A DNA stretch of 64,000 bases. It comes from Betaproteobacteria bacterium. GTDB taxonomy: Bacteria > Pseudomonadota > Gammaproteobacteria > Burkholderiales > Casimicrobiaceae. Below, piece after piece: positions 16,066-24,681 of the stretch. The notes under the pieces are model-generated. The model saw nothing but the letters and a program-made list of their open reading frames with translations. It was not told where the DNA came from and did no database searches. The stretch is taken from positions 38,584 through 102,583 of the forward strand of contig BOKS01000016.1 of NCBI GenBank assembly GCA_016861105.1, given 5' to 3'. The number at the start of each line of letters is the position of its first letter. Within the stretch, counting starts at the first letter, position 1. The translations under genes were made by a program, and so were the position numbers.

Positions 16066-17205
16066 ATGACGACCCCGCTGGCGATCCGGGCCGTGGAGCC
16101 GATTCCGATGCGGCTCCCGTTCCACCGCGCCTTCACGATGGCGGCACCGCATCAGCCCACCCGCGGCGAGGTCGAGGTGCTGCTGGTGCGCGTCGTGACC
16201 GAGGACGGGCTCGTGGGCGTCGGCGAGACCCAGGCGTGGCGGCGGCAGGGGAGCGGCGAGACCCTCGCCGGCCTGCACAACGTCGTCCGTGACCACGTCG
16301 CGCCGGCGCTCGTCGGCCGGTCGGCGTTCGACGTCGCGCCCCTCGTCGCGGAGGTCGCCGCCCGGCTCGCCGGCAGCCTTTACGTGCAGGCCGCCGTGGG
16401 GGATGCGCTGTACGACGTGGCCGCGCGCGCGCTCGGCGTCCCGCTGTACCGCCTGCTGGGAGGCTTGGTGCGCGACCGCGTGGCCGTGGGCCTTGCGATC
16501 GGCATCAGCGGAGACCCGGCGCGGATGGTGGAAGCCGCCAAGATGTCGCGCGAGCGCGGCTACCGGCACATCCGCGTCAAGATCGGAATCGACCCGGAGC
16601 AGGACCTGCGCGTCGTCGAGGCGTTGCGGAACCACTTCGGCGCCGACGTCGTGTTGCGCGCGGACGCGAACGGCGGCATGCACTACGTCGACGCGCTGCG
16701 GCTCCTCGCGCGCCTCGAGCCGTTCGATCTCGACATCGTCGAGCAGCCGGTGCCTGACTGGGACCTCGACGGCATGGCCGCGATCGCGTCCGCGGTGAGG
16801 ACGCCTATCTCCGCCGACGAGTCGCTGACCACCGACCACAGCCTGATCGAACTCGGCCGCCGGCGGGCCGCGCGCGTCGTCCAGACGAAGTCCGGCAAGA
16901 ACGGCGGCATCCACGCGATCCGGCGGCTGTGGGCGATCGCGGACGCGCTGGGGATCGGCATCTTCCCGGGCAACCATCCGTCGACCGGCGTCAACGTGGC
17001 GGCGGTGGCTCACCTCGCAGCGGCGTGGCCAGGCCCGCTGCTGGTCGGCGACTTCCAGACCGGTGTCGAGGACATGCTGGCCGACGACGTCCTGGCGGAG
17101 CGCGTAGTCGTGCGCGACGGGTACGTGCACGTGCCGCAGGGCCCCGGTCTGGGCGTCGAACTGGACCCCGACAAGCTGCGGCGCTATCGCGTCGACGTGG
17201 GATGA
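16066..17205 (+). CDS. Enolase-superfamily enzyme (mandelate racemase/muconate lactonizing type)
   Basis: A 379-aa enzyme that abstracts a proton next to a carboxylate, acting as racemase, epimerase, dehydratase or cycloisomerase. It has a capping N-terminal domain and a barrel with metal ligands in LRADANGG, DIVEQPVPD and ISADESL. The acid/base position usually written K-x-K reads RVK, so only the second lysine is kept; opposite the metal, TKSGKNGGI supplies another lysine. IGIFPGNHPSTGVNVAAVAHLAAAW follows. The stop overlaps the TRAP permease start. Together with the aconitase-type isomerase it suggests acid isomerisation or dehydration in one pathway. Confidence 0.88.
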   Translation: MTTPLAIRAVEPIPMRLPFHRAFTMAAPHQPTRGEVEVLLVRVVTEDGLVGVGETQAWRRQGSGETLAGLHNVVRDHVAPALVGRSAFDVAPLVAEVAARLAGSLYVQAAVGDALYDVAARALGVPLYRLLGGLVRDRVAVGLAIGISGDPARMVEAAKMSRERGYRHIRVKIGIDPEQDLRVVEALRNHFGADVVLRADANGGMHYVDALRLLARLEPFDLDIVEQPVPDWDLDGMAAIASAVRTPISADESLTTDHSLIELGRRRAARVVQTKSGKNGGIHAIRRLWAIADALGIGIFPGNHPSTGVNVAAVAHLAAAWPGPLLVGDFQTGVEDMLADDVLAERVVVRDGYVHVPQGPGLGVELDPDKLRRYRVDVG

Positions 17206-19082
17206 ACTCGCCGGCCGCCGAGGCCATCGGGACCGGCGGAGCGCCGCGTTCCACGATGCGCGTCCAGCCGGTGATCGACGCCATCGGCCTCTTGCTGCTG
17301 GCGTTCGTGCTCTACACGAGCGCGGTGCTACCGCTCGACCCCACGGTGCATCGCGGGTCGTTCCTGATCGCGCTCGTGTGCCTGGGCCTGCTGCTGAAGC
17401 CCCTGGCGGGCTGGTGGCGCCTCGTCGATCTCGTGCTCTTCGTCGCGGCGATGGCGTCGATCGGGTACCTCGTGATCAATGCCGAGGAGCTCGCATATCG
17501 CGCCAACTTCGCCCCCGGCACGCTGGAGGTCGTGTTCGCATTCGCAGCGGTGATCGCCGTGCTCGAGCTCACGCGCCGCACCGTGGGGCTCCCGCTAGCG
17601 ATCGTGGCCCTCGCGGCCATCGCCTACGCGCGGTTCGGGCAGTCGCTTCCCGAGCCCTTCACCCACAAGGGGTACAGCGTCGCGCGGCTCGTGGCGAACC
17701 AGTACCTGACGCCCGAGGGCCTGTTCGGGTCGATGCTCGGCGTGGCATCCACGCTCGTCGCGGCCTTCATCCTCTTCGGCTGCGCGCTCCAGCACGTCGG
17801 CACGGCGAACCTGTTCATGCAGATCGCCGCCCGCGTGTCGCGCGGCAGCTACGGCGGACCCGCCAAGCTCGCCGTCGTCGGCAGCGCGCTGATGGGGACG
17901 ATGTCGGGAAGCTCCACGGCCAACGTGATGACCACCGGGACGACGACGATCCCGATGATGATCCGCGCCGGATTCAGCCGGCCCTTCGCCGCCGCGACGG
18001 AGGCGGTCGCCTCCACCGGCGGCCAGATCATGCCGCCCGTCATGGGCGTGGCCGCCTTCCTGATGGCGGAGCTGACGGGCATTCCCTACGCGACGATCGC
18101 GATCGCGGCGGTGGTGCCGGCCGTCCTCTACTACATCGCCGTGTACTTCGAGGTGGACCTCGAGGCGCGCCGCCTGAAGCTCAAGGTGCGCGTCGACGGC
18201 GACGACACGCCGTGGTCGCGGGTCGCGCGGCAGCTCCACCTCTTTCTGCCGCTGGCCATCCTGGTCTGGCTGCTGCTCGCCGCGTACTCGGCGAGCAAGG
18301 CCGCCTTCTGGGCCTCGGTCACGGCGATCGTCGTCGGACTGCCGCAGGGCCGCGCCCTGCTGCAGCGCGACCGCCTGCTGAGCACGCTGCGCATGTTCGT
18401 CGCGGCGATGGTGACCGTCGGTTTCGCGTGTGCCACCGCGGGCATCGTCGTGGGCGCGCTGAACCTCACGGGCATCGGCCTGCAGATGACCTACGTGCTG
18501 GTCGAGCTGTCGGGCAACCGGCCGTTGCTGCTGCTGGTGTTCGTGATGGTCGTTTGCATCATTCTCGGCATGGGGCTGCCGACGCCGGCGGCCTACGCCG
18601 TCGCGGCGGCCTTCGCCGGGCCGATGCTGATCACCGTCGGCTACGAGAAGCTCAACGCCCACCTCTTCCTGCTCTACTTCGCCTCGCTGTCGTCGATCAC
18701 GCCACCCGTCGCGATCGCGGCATTCGCCGGCGCGAGCATCGCCGGCTCCAGGCCGATGCAGACCGGTTTCCTTGCGTGGAAGCTCGGCGCGGCGGCATTC
18801 ATCGTGCCCTTCATGTTCGTGGGCGACGACGCGTTGTTCCTGGGCCACGGCGGGGTCCTCGACACCATCCAGGCCATCGTCACGGCGTGCGTCGGCGTGT
18901 TCGCGCTCGCGGTCGCCAGCATCGGATACCTGCGCGCGCCGATCTCCGCGCCGGGGCGTCTGGCTTGGCTCGCCACGGCGCTCCTGCTGATCGCACCGTC
19001 GCCGTGGACCGGCGCGGCCGGCGTCCTGGCATTGATCATCCTCCTGGGAGTCCACCGCATGAGGCAGCACCGATGGGAATGA
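17202..19082 (+). CDS. TRAP transporter fused permease (4TM-12TM)
   Basis: A 626-aa membrane protein fusing the small (DctQ-like) and large (DctM-like) TRAP subunits, as usual for TAXI systems. The ATG at 17202 overlaps the previous stop. Many hydrophobic segments are evident from residue 25 to the end. Conserved large-subunit stretches include GSALMGTMSGSSTANVMTTG, ASTGGQIMPPVMGVAAFLMA, LGMGLPTPAAYAVAA and SSITPPVAIAAFAGA. The next gene starts 10 bases before this stop. It works with the receptor at 15018. Confidence 0.95.
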   Translation: MNSPAAEAIGTGGAPRSTMRVQPVIDAIGLLLLAFVLYTSAVLPLDPTVHRGSFLIALVCLGLLLKPLAGWWRLVDLVLFVAAMASIGYLVINAEELAYRANFAPGTLEVVFAFAAVIAVLELTRRTVGLPLAIVALAAIAYARFGQSLPEPFTHKGYSVARLVANQYLTPEGLFGSMLGVASTLVAAFILFGCALQHVGTANLFMQIAARVSRGSYGGPAKLAVVGSALMGTMSGSSTANVMTTGTTTIPMMIRAGFSRPFAAATEAVASTGGQIMPPVMGVAAFLMAELTGIPYATIAIAAVVPAVLYYIAVYFEVDLEARRLKLKVRVDGDDTPWSRVARQLHLFLPLAILVWLLLAAYSASKAAFWASVTAIVVGLPQGRALLQRDRLLSTLRMFVAAMVTVGFACATAGIVVGALNLTGIGLQMTYVLVELSGNRPLLLLVFVMVVCIILGMGLPTPAAYAVAAAFAGPMLITVGYEKLNAHLFLLYFASLSSITPPVAIAAFAGASIAGSRPMQTGFLAWKLGAAAFIVPFMFVGDDALFLGHGGVLDTIQAIVTACVGVFALAVASIGYLRAPISAPGRLAWLATALLLIAPSPWTGAAGVLALIILLGVHRMRQHRWE

Positions 19083-20350
19083 CGATCGTCGAGAAGGTCA
19101 TGGGACGCGCTGCGGGGTCCGGCGCCGTGCGGCCCGGGCAGTACGTCGACTGCAAGCTGGACCGGATTCTCGCGCATGAGGAGTTCTACCGGATTCACAC
19201 GGTGGCCGAGGCGGCGGGGCTGAAGGGCGGCCTTCCTGACATCTGGGACCGCGAACGCTTCCACGTCATCCTCGACCACTTCCAGCCGGTCATCAACCAG
19301 TTGCAGGCGCTGCGCCAGCGCAAGATCCGCGAGGTTGCCGAGCAGTACCGGCTCAAGTACTTCGACGACGCGCTCCCCGCGGTCATCCACCGCGTGGCCA
19401 TCGAGGACTACGTCCTCCCCGGCGAGCTGGCACTGGGCTCGGATTCGCACTCCTGCGCCTGGGGGGCGCTGAACTGCGTCGGCACGGGGATGGGCGAGCA
19501 CGAGCTCGCCTACGCGCTCGTCTTCGGCGAGCTCTGGTTCAAGGTGCCCGAGAGCATCCGCGTCAACCTGTCGGGATCGCTGCCGGACGGGGTCACGGCG
19601 AAGGACGTCTCGCTGTGGCTGGGCGGCCGGTTCGGAACGGCATTCGCGCTGTACAAGGCCATCGAGTTCCTCGGCGAGGGTGCCCGCCGGCTGGCAATGG
19701 ACGCCCGCATCACCCTCGCCGCGCACGCCGTCGAGCTCGGCGGCAAGTTCGGTCTCTTCGAGTACGACGACGTGACCGCCGAGTTCCTGTCCCGGCGCAC
19801 GCGCATGCGCCACCAGCTCGACTGGGCGCGGCCGGTCGGCCCCGACGCCGACGCCATCTACTGCCAGACCGTGGACATCGACCTGGGATCGCTCGAGCCG
19901 CAGGTCGCGCGACCCCACACGTTCGAGAACGTCGTGCCGGTGCGCGAGGTGCAGGGCACGCGCATCGACCAGGCGATGGTCGGCTCCTGCGCGAACGGCA
20001 ACCTCGACGACATCGCGACCGTCGCGGGCGTCGTGAGGGGACGACGCGTTCACCCGAAGACGCGGTTCATCGTCCAGCCGAACTCGTGGGGCGTCTACCG
20101 CGAGGCGATGCGGCGCGGGCACGTTGACACGCTGCTCGACGCCGGCGTGACGGTCATCTCGCCCGGCTGCCACCTCTGCCTCGGGATGCAGGGATCGCTG
20201 GCGGACGGCGACGTCTGCCTCACGTCGACGACGCGCAACCACCGCGGCCGCATGGGCAGCGGAAACGCGGACATCTATCTGGCGGGACCGGCCACCGTGG
20301 CCGTCTCCGCCCTGGCGGGTCGCATCGTGGATCCGAGGGAGCATCGATGA
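19073..20350 (+). CDS. Aconitase-family large subunit (LeuC-like hydro-lyase)
   Basis: Catalytic large subunit (425 aa) of a two-subunit aconitase/isopropylmalate-isomerase-type enzyme that moves a hydroxyl group between adjacent carbons. [4Fe-4S] ligands are the cysteine in GSCANGNLDD and the two in PGCHLCLGMQG. GSDSHSCAWGALNCVGTGMGEHELA is the substrate/serine region. Start ATG 19073 overlaps the permease end; ATG 19079 is an alternative. It is neither a housekeeping LeuC by context nor the long AcnA type, since it sits in a LacI-controlled uptake operon. Its partner is the small subunit directly downstream (ATGA overlap). Confidence 0.9.
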   Translation: MGMTIVEKVMGRAAGSGAVRPGQYVDCKLDRILAHEEFYRIHTVAEAAGLKGGLPDIWDRERFHVILDHFQPVINQLQALRQRKIREVAEQYRLKYFDDALPAVIHRVAIEDYVLPGELALGSDSHSCAWGALNCVGTGMGEHELAYALVFGELWFKVPESIRVNLSGSLPDGVTAKDVSLWLGGRFGTAFALYKAIEFLGEGARRLAMDARITLAAHAVELGGKFGLFEYDDVTAEFLSRRTRMRHQLDWARPVGPDADAIYCQTVDIDLGSLEPQVARPHTFENVVPVREVQGTRIDQAMVGSCANGNLDDIATVAGVVRGRRVHPKTRFIVQPNSWGVYREAMRRGHVDTLLDAGVTVISPGCHLCLGMQGSLADGDVCLTSTTRNHRGRMGSGNADIYLAGPATVAVSALAGRIVDPREHR

Positions 20351-20877
20351 GCACCAGCGCGACCATCCGCGGCCGGGCATGGGTCTTCGGCCACAACATC
20401 GACACCGACGTCATCGCGCCGGCCGACACGATCTCGTTCGGACTGGGCGATGCGGCCGAGGAGGACAACGTCAAGCGCAACGCGTTCCGCACCGTCCGGC
20501 CGGGACTGTACAGAGAGGTCCGCGAAGGCGACATCCTCGTCGCCGGGCGCAACTTCGGGCTGGGGTCGCATCGCGAGCCGGCCAACAAGGCGCTGCACAG
20601 CCTGGGCTTCCGGGCGGTGGTGGCGGAGTCGATTGCGCGGCTGTTCTTCCGCAACTCGGTCGCCATCGGCTTCCACGTCTTCCAGGTGCCGACGATCCTC
20701 TCGTTCGTGAAGGACGGCGACGAGCTCGAGATCGACATCGACGCCGCGCGGCTGCGCAATCTGAGCGCCGGCAGCGAACTCGCATTGGAGTCCTACAGTC
20801 CACTGATCCGCCGGATCATCGAGCAGGGCGGAATCCTTGAGGTGCTGAAGTCGCGGCTCGCCGCGCAGCAAGCATGA
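20347..20877 (+). CDS. Aconitase-family small subunit (LeuD-like)
   Basis: A 176-aa swivel-domain subunit. The diagnostic segments are GHNIDTDVIAPADT near the N-terminus, GRNFGLGSHREPANKAL in the substrate-gripping loop and RLFFRNSVAIGF. It overlaps the large subunit start/stop as ATGA and the RraA-type gene in the same way, so all three are translationally coupled. The loop residues after GSHREP set substrate choice in this family; they do not match the isopropylmalate or aconitate versions I know well enough to assign. Confidence 0.92.
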   Translation: MSTSATIRGRAWVFGHNIDTDVIAPADTISFGLGDAAEEDNVKRNAFRTVRPGLYREVREGDILVAGRNFGLGSHREPANKALHSLGFRAVVAESIARLFFRNSVAIGFHVFQVPTILSFVKDGDELEIDIDAARLRNLSAGSELALESYSPLIRRIIEQGGILEVLKSRLAAQQA

Positions 20878-21536
20878 GCGTGGTAGCGGCAGACCGGGCG
20901 GCACTCGTGGCGCGGACGGCGACGTCGGCCGTCTGCGACGCGCTGGTCAAGCGCGGCCTGCGCCACCAGTTCATGAAGCAGCGCGTGCGCCAGCTCGGGG
21001 CGCTGCGTGTCGCCGGACCGGCGCTTACGATCGAGCGCGTGCCGCTCCCCCTCGTTCCCGCGGAATCGCGGATGCCGAACAGCGCCATGCTCGAGGCGAT
21101 CCACGGTGCAGCGCCCGGAACGGTCCTGGTCTTCAACGATCCGCACGACGAGGCCGCGCTGTTCGGCGGACTCATGGCGGCGGCTGCAGTGCAACGTTCG
21201 CTGGGGGGGATCGTGGCCGACGGCCCGGTGCGCGATCCCGCCGAGATCATCGAGGTCGGGTGCCCCTGCTTCTGCACCGGTTCCGTGGCGGCGGGGCAGG
21301 CCGGGATCCTCGCGCTCAAGTCGATCGGCGAGGCGCTCGAGTGCGGCGGCGTCCGCGTCTCGCCTGGCGACTTCTTGCTCGGCGACACGAGCGGCGTTGT
21401 GGTCATTCCACAAGCCGTGGTGGACGAGGTCCTGAACGCGGCGGTGGAGATCGAGGACGGTGACCAGGCGGCGTTGCGTTCGATCCGCGAAGGACGCGAC
21501 TTCCTCGAGGCGATGAGGGCGCTCGGGCGGGCGTGA
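20874..21536 (+). CDS. RraA-type aldolase/decarboxylase
   Basis: A 220-aa RraA-fold protein. It carries the full G-x20-R-D-x2-E motif (G of FGGLM, then RDPAE), which marks metal-dependent 4-hydroxy-4-methyl-2-oxoglutarate or 4-carboxy-4-hydroxy-2-oxoadipate aldolases and oxaloacetate decarboxylases, not the RNase E inhibitor RraA. GDFLLGDTSGVVVIP is also conserved. As the last gene of the operon it likely splits the final C5-C7 hydroxy-oxo acid to pyruvate plus pyruvate or oxaloacetate. No dehydrogenase is in the operon, so an oxidation step, if needed, is supplied elsewhere. Confidence 0.88.
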   Translation: MSVVAADRAALVARTATSAVCDALVKRGLRHQFMKQRVRQLGALRVAGPALTIERVPLPLVPAESRMPNSAMLEAIHGAAPGTVLVFNDPHDEAALFGGLMAAAAVQRSLGGIVADGPVRDPAEIIEVGCPCFCTGSVAAGQAGILALKSIGEALECGGVRVSPGDFLLGDTSGVVVIPQAVVDEVLNAAVEIEDGDQAALRSIREGRDFLEAMRALGRA

Positions 21537-21596
21537 TCATCCGTCCCCGCCCGCGGGTCAGCACCGGGCGTCCGCCGTGCGCGACGCGGCGTCGGG

Positions 21597-21622
21597 GTGC
21601 CCCGTGCGGCATCGTGGGGCAC
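21597..21622. terminator. Hairpin between convergent RraA-type and DUF6064 genes
   Basis: GTGCCCC (21597-21603) pairs perfectly with GGGGCAC (21616-21622) over a 12-nt loop. It lies in the 118-bp gap between two convergent genes and could end transcription from both sides. No U-run. Confidence 0.45.
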
Positions 21623-21654
21623 GTCGCCCCCCGGAGATCGGGCGGTCGGTCGCG

Positions 21655-22323
21655 TCAGAAGGGCCGCGCAGCGCGCATGCGGGATACGGCCAGCACCGCA
21701 CCCAGCACCGTCGCGCCGGCCAGCGGCATCACCCACCACTCGGGCGCGTCCATCGTCCACAGCGTGGCACCGGCGATCGCGCACCACGCGAGCGGGATCG
21801 GCAGCAGCACCGCGCGTGCGACGGGTGTCGTCGTCGCGACGACGCCGAGTGTCGCCAGCACCGTGGGATCCGGCGTCAGCCCGAAGACCTCGGCGGTCTC
21901 CAGGCCGCGCCCGGCGAGCACGCTCGCCAGCGGCGCGCCGGCGAGCGCCAGCGCGACGAACACGGTGCCGAGGCGACGGAGCAGGGGGGCGGCAGCGGCG
22001 CCCGGCCCGGCGCTGCGCAGGGCGAACGCCGCCAGCAGCGCGGCCTGCAGCAGGAACGCGATCGCGAAGTACTCGGCCGCCCAGTTGATCGTCGCGTAGT
22101 GGCGCAGCAGCCACGCCCACGCGACCCACGCCCACGCGATCGCCAGGATCGCGGCGGCGAGCCGGCTGCGCCGCACCGCGGGCGCAAGCAGCGCGGCGCC
22201 TGCCGCCAGCGCGAACACCTGCAGCGGCCACGCCTGGGCGTTCGCGATGCCGACCAGCCGGTAATAGGTCCGCGGCGCGAACATGAGGAAGTCGGACAGC
22301 GAGTACGTCCACCACTCGAGCAT
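21655..22323 (-). CDS. DUF6064 family membrane protein
   Basis: A 222-aa protein with about seven hydrophobic segments. The N-terminus MLEWWTYSLSDFLMFAPRTY and the later RHYATINWAAEYFAIAF match the DUF6064 family as I know it; function unknown. It starts at 22323 and its neighbour upstream on the same strand is an exported aldo/keto reductase, separated by the 11-bp tandem repeat at 22371. No other link between the two is visible. Confidence 0.75.
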   Translation of the reverse strand: MLEWWTYSLSDFLMFAPRTYYRLVGIANAQAWPLQVFALAAGAALLAPAVRRSRLAAAILAIAWAWVAWAWLLRHYATINWAAEYFAIAFLLQAALLAAFALRSAGPGAAAAPLLRRLGTVFVALALAGAPLASVLAGRGLETAEVFGLTPDPTVLATLGVVATTTPVARAVLLPIPLAWCAIAGATLWTMDAPEWWVMPLAGATVLGAVLAVSRMRAARPF

Positions 22324-22370
22324 GCGCCCCTCTCGCCGGGCCGGAGGGCGCCCGCGGCGTCCGGCCGCGG

Positions 22371-22414
22371 CTCCGACCCGTCTCCGACCCGCCTCCGACC
22401 CGTCTCCGACCCGT
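22371..22414. repeat. Four tandem copies of an 11-bp unit CTCCGACCCGT/C
   Basis: CTCCGACCCG followed by T, C, T and T is repeated four times without gaps, then ends in CTCAG. The array abuts the stop codon of the aldo/keto reductase (minus strand, ends 22416). Unit length is not a multiple of three, so it could not expand in frame if it were coding. Likely a variable-number repeat formed by slippage. Confidence 0.85.
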
Positions 22415-22415
22415 C

Positions 22416-23333
22416 TCAGAGGCCGGCGACGTGCGCGGCCAGGCGCCGGCGCAGCGCCTCGTCGGGAAGCGGGCCCGCTGCGGCGGCGAGGTTCTCGCGC
22501 ACGTGGTCGACGCGCGTGGTCGCCGGGATGACGCACGTGACCGCCGGGTGCGCGACGATGAACTTGAGCACGAGCTGCGCCCACGTCGCCGCGCCGAGTT
22601 CCTGCGCCCACGCCGGCAGCGGGTGTCGCTCGAGGTCGCGCACGAGCGCGCCCTCGCGGAACGGGCGGTTGACGATCACGCCGATGCCGCGGTCGCGCGC
22701 GAGCGGGAGCAGGCGCGCCTCCGCCTCGCGGTCGGCGACGTTGTAGGTGAGCTGCACGAAGTCGAGCGGATGCTTGCGCATCACCTCCTCGAACTCGCGG
22801 TGGCGGCGTCCTTCGGACGTGGTGATGCCGACGTAGCGCACGAGCGCCGCCGCCTTCATCTCGAAGAGCAGCGGCAGGTGCTCCTGCCACGCGAGCAGGT
22901 TGTGGACCTGCACGAGGTCGAAGCGCGCCACGCCCCAGTGCTGCCGCGACGCCTCGATCTGCGCGCGCGCGCGTGCGCCCGAGCCGGTCCACACCTTCTC
23001 CGCCGAGAAGAGCCGCGCCGGATGGCCGAGCTTGCGCAGCGCGTGACCGGTCACCGGCTGCGAAGATCCGTACATCGGCGAGGAGTCGATCATGCGGCCG
23101 CCACCGGCGAAGAACGCGCGCACCACCTCCGCGCACGCGTCGCGCGCCACCGGGTCGTTGCCCACGTTGAACGTGATCCACGTGCCGAGCCCGACGACGG
23201 GCAGCGGCTCGCCGCTCGCAGGGATCGGCCGCGCGAGCGGCGACGGCGCCGACTGCGCGCCGGCGGCGGGGAGGAACGCGAGCGCCGCGCCGGCGGCAGC
23301 GGCGCGCAGGAAGCGGCGGCGGTGCGGGATCAT
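22416..23333 (-). CDS. Exported aldo/keto reductase
   Basis: A 305-aa protein with a twin-arginine-type leader (MIPHRRRFLRAAAAGAALAF...GAQS), so it is probably exported to the periplasm already folded. The aldo/keto reductase tetrad is visible as D and Y in DSSPMYGSSQP, K in EKVW and H in VQVHN. IPATTRVDHVRENLAAAAG is the family C-terminal cofactor segment. Substrate unknown. Periplasmic members of this family with such leaders are common in proteobacteria but poorly studied. Confidence 0.85.
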   Translation of the reverse strand: MIPHRRRFLRAAAAGAALAFLPAAGAQSAPSPLARPIPASGEPLPVVGLGTWITFNVGNDPVARDACAEVVRAFFAGGGRMIDSSPMYGSSQPVTGHALRKLGHPARLFSAEKVWTGSGARARAQIEASRQHWGVARFDLVQVHNLLAWQEHLPLLFEMKAAALVRYVGITTSEGRRHREFEEVMRKHPLDFVQLTYNVADREAEARLLPLARDRGIGVIVNRPFREGALVRDLERHPLPAWAQELGAATWAQLVLKFIVAHPAVTCVIPATTRVDHVRENLAAAAGPLPDEALRRRLAAHVAGL

Positions 23334-23603
23334 GGACGAAGCGTACGCGAGTTCGTGGGGGTGGCGCGATCCTGTGCGAGCAGTGCGCCGACGTTGGAAC
23401 GCGACGTGCCGCTGTGGTTCGCCCGGCAGCGTTCTCGGAACCGCGCCGGCGGTGCAGCGCCGGCGCCTGTCCAGCGTCCGGCGAGGCGTGCGGTGCCGCA
23501 GGCGCCTCCGGGACAACGGCCGCCCCGCCCTTCGACAAAGCCCGGCCTTTGAGGCAGCATGGCCGCGTGGCGCGGCGCGCGACGCCGGCGGCGGGGAGGG
23601 CGC

Positions 23604-24071
23604 ATGACGACGACATCGAGGCTCCGGGCGGCGCTGGCCGCCGCCGTGCTGGCCGCGAGCACGGCCGGCGCGCAGGTGGGCGACATCGGGCAGGTCAAGG
23701 TGGTGAAGGGGTCGGTGACGATCGAGCGCGGGGGGCAGGTGCTGCCCGCGAGCGTGGGACTGCGCGTCCGCACGGCCGACGTGGTGCGGACCGGCGCCGA
23801 CGCCTCGGTGGGCATCACGATGGTCGACGACACGCTGCTGTCGGCCGGGCCGCACAGCGTGCTCGTGCTCGACCGTTGCGATTACGACGCAGCGACTCGC
23901 GCCGGGCGCCTCGACGCCGCGCTTTCGCAGGGAACGCTCGCCGTCGTGTCCGGACGCATCGCCAGGCAGTCGCCCGACGCGATGACCGTGCGCACGCCGC
24001 ACGCCGTGCTGGGCGTGCGCGGGACGACCTTCGCGGTGAGCGCGCATGAGCCGGTGCTGGCACGGCCTTGA
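23604..24071 (+). CDS. Exported FecR-domain protein
   Basis: A 155-aa secreted protein starting at the ATG at 23604 after GGGGAGGG, with signal peptide RLRAALAAAVLAAS...AGAQ. The FecR-like beta domain follows (GQVKVVKGSVTIERGGQVLPASVG...GADASVGITMVDDTLLSAGP). HAVLGVRGTTFAV is the typical end motif of these periplasmic FecR proteins. The stop lies 26 bases inside the next gene, so the two are coupled. Such FecR-OmpA-CHASE2 gene groups occur repeatedly in proteobacteria. Confidence 0.85.
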   Translation: MTTTSRLRAALAAAVLAASTAGAQVGDIGQVKVVKGSVTIERGGQVLPASVGLRVRTADVVRTGADASVGITMVDDTLLSAGPHSVLVLDRCDYDAATRAGRLDAALSQGTLAVVSGRIARQSPDAMTVRTPHAVLGVRGTTFAVSAHEPVLARP

Positions 24072-24654
24072 GCGCGGCCTCGCTGCGGCGCTGCTGGCGC
24101 TCGCCCTCGCCGGGTGTGCGACGCAGTCCGGGACCGTGGTGCTCCTGCCGGAGCCGGACGGCGCCGCCACGGCCGTGACCGTCCGGCAGGGCGAGCGCAC
24201 GGTCGTCCTCGACCGGCCCTACGCCGCCGCCGAGCTGACGTCGGCCGGGCCGCGCGCCGGCGTCGCCAGCGCCGGCGACGTCGAGGCGACATTCGGCACC
24301 GCGCTCGCGGCACAGCCGCGGCGGCCAGCGGCGTTCACGCTGTACTTCGTCGAGCAGTCGGACGCGTTCACCGACGATTCGCAGCGGCTGTTCGACGGCG
24401 TCGTCGCGGAGATCGCGCGCTTCCCCGTGCCCGACGTGGTCGTCGTGGGCCACACCGACGCGGTCGGCGGCGACGCGTTCAACGACGACCTCGCGCGCAA
24501 GCGGGCGGAGGCGGTGCGCCAGCGGCTGGTCGCGCGCGGCATTCCCGCCGCGGGCATCGTCACCGTCGGCCGCGGGAAGCGCGAGCCGGCCGTGCCCACC
24601 CCCGACGGCGTGGCGGAGCCGCGCAACCGGCGCGTCGAGATCGTCGTCCGCTGA
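24046..24654 (+). CDS. OmpA-family lipoprotein
   Basis: A 202-aa outer-membrane lipoprotein that probably anchors to peptidoglycan. The signal ends with the lipobox LALAGC. The C-terminal OmpA domain has VVVVGHTDAVGGDAFNDDLA, RKRAEAVRQRL and the arginine pair in PRNRRVEIVVR that bind diaminopimelate. It overlaps the FecR-domain gene by 26 bases and is convergent with the CHASE2-SpoIIE gene. Probable role: envelope structure or envelope stress sensing with its neighbour. Confidence 0.88.
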   Translation: MSRCWHGLERGLAAALLALALAGCATQSGTVVLLPEPDGAATAVTVRQGERTVVLDRPYAAAELTSAGPRAGVASAGDVEATFGTALAAQPRRPAAFTLYFVEQSDAFTDDSQRLFDGVVAEIARFPVPDVVVVGHTDAVGGDAFNDDLARKRAEAVRQRLVARGIPAAGIVTVGRGKREPAVPTPDGVAEPRNRRVEIVVR

Positions 24655-24681
24655 CGGGGCGCCGCGCCGGCGGCGCCGCGC

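Noticed and set aside
19073..20877. Housekeeping leuCD (isopropylmalate isomerase)
   Set aside because: No leuA or leuB nearby, and the genes are embedded in a LacI-controlled TRAP operon; a specialised aconitase-family isomerase is more likely.
20874..21536. RNase E regulator RraA
   Set aside because: The complete G-x20-R-D-x2-E metal-aldolase motif and the operon context point to an aldolase or decarboxylase.
22371..22414. CRISPR-like short repeats
   Set aside because: Units are 11 bp with no spacers and no cas genes nearby; it is a simple tandem repeat.
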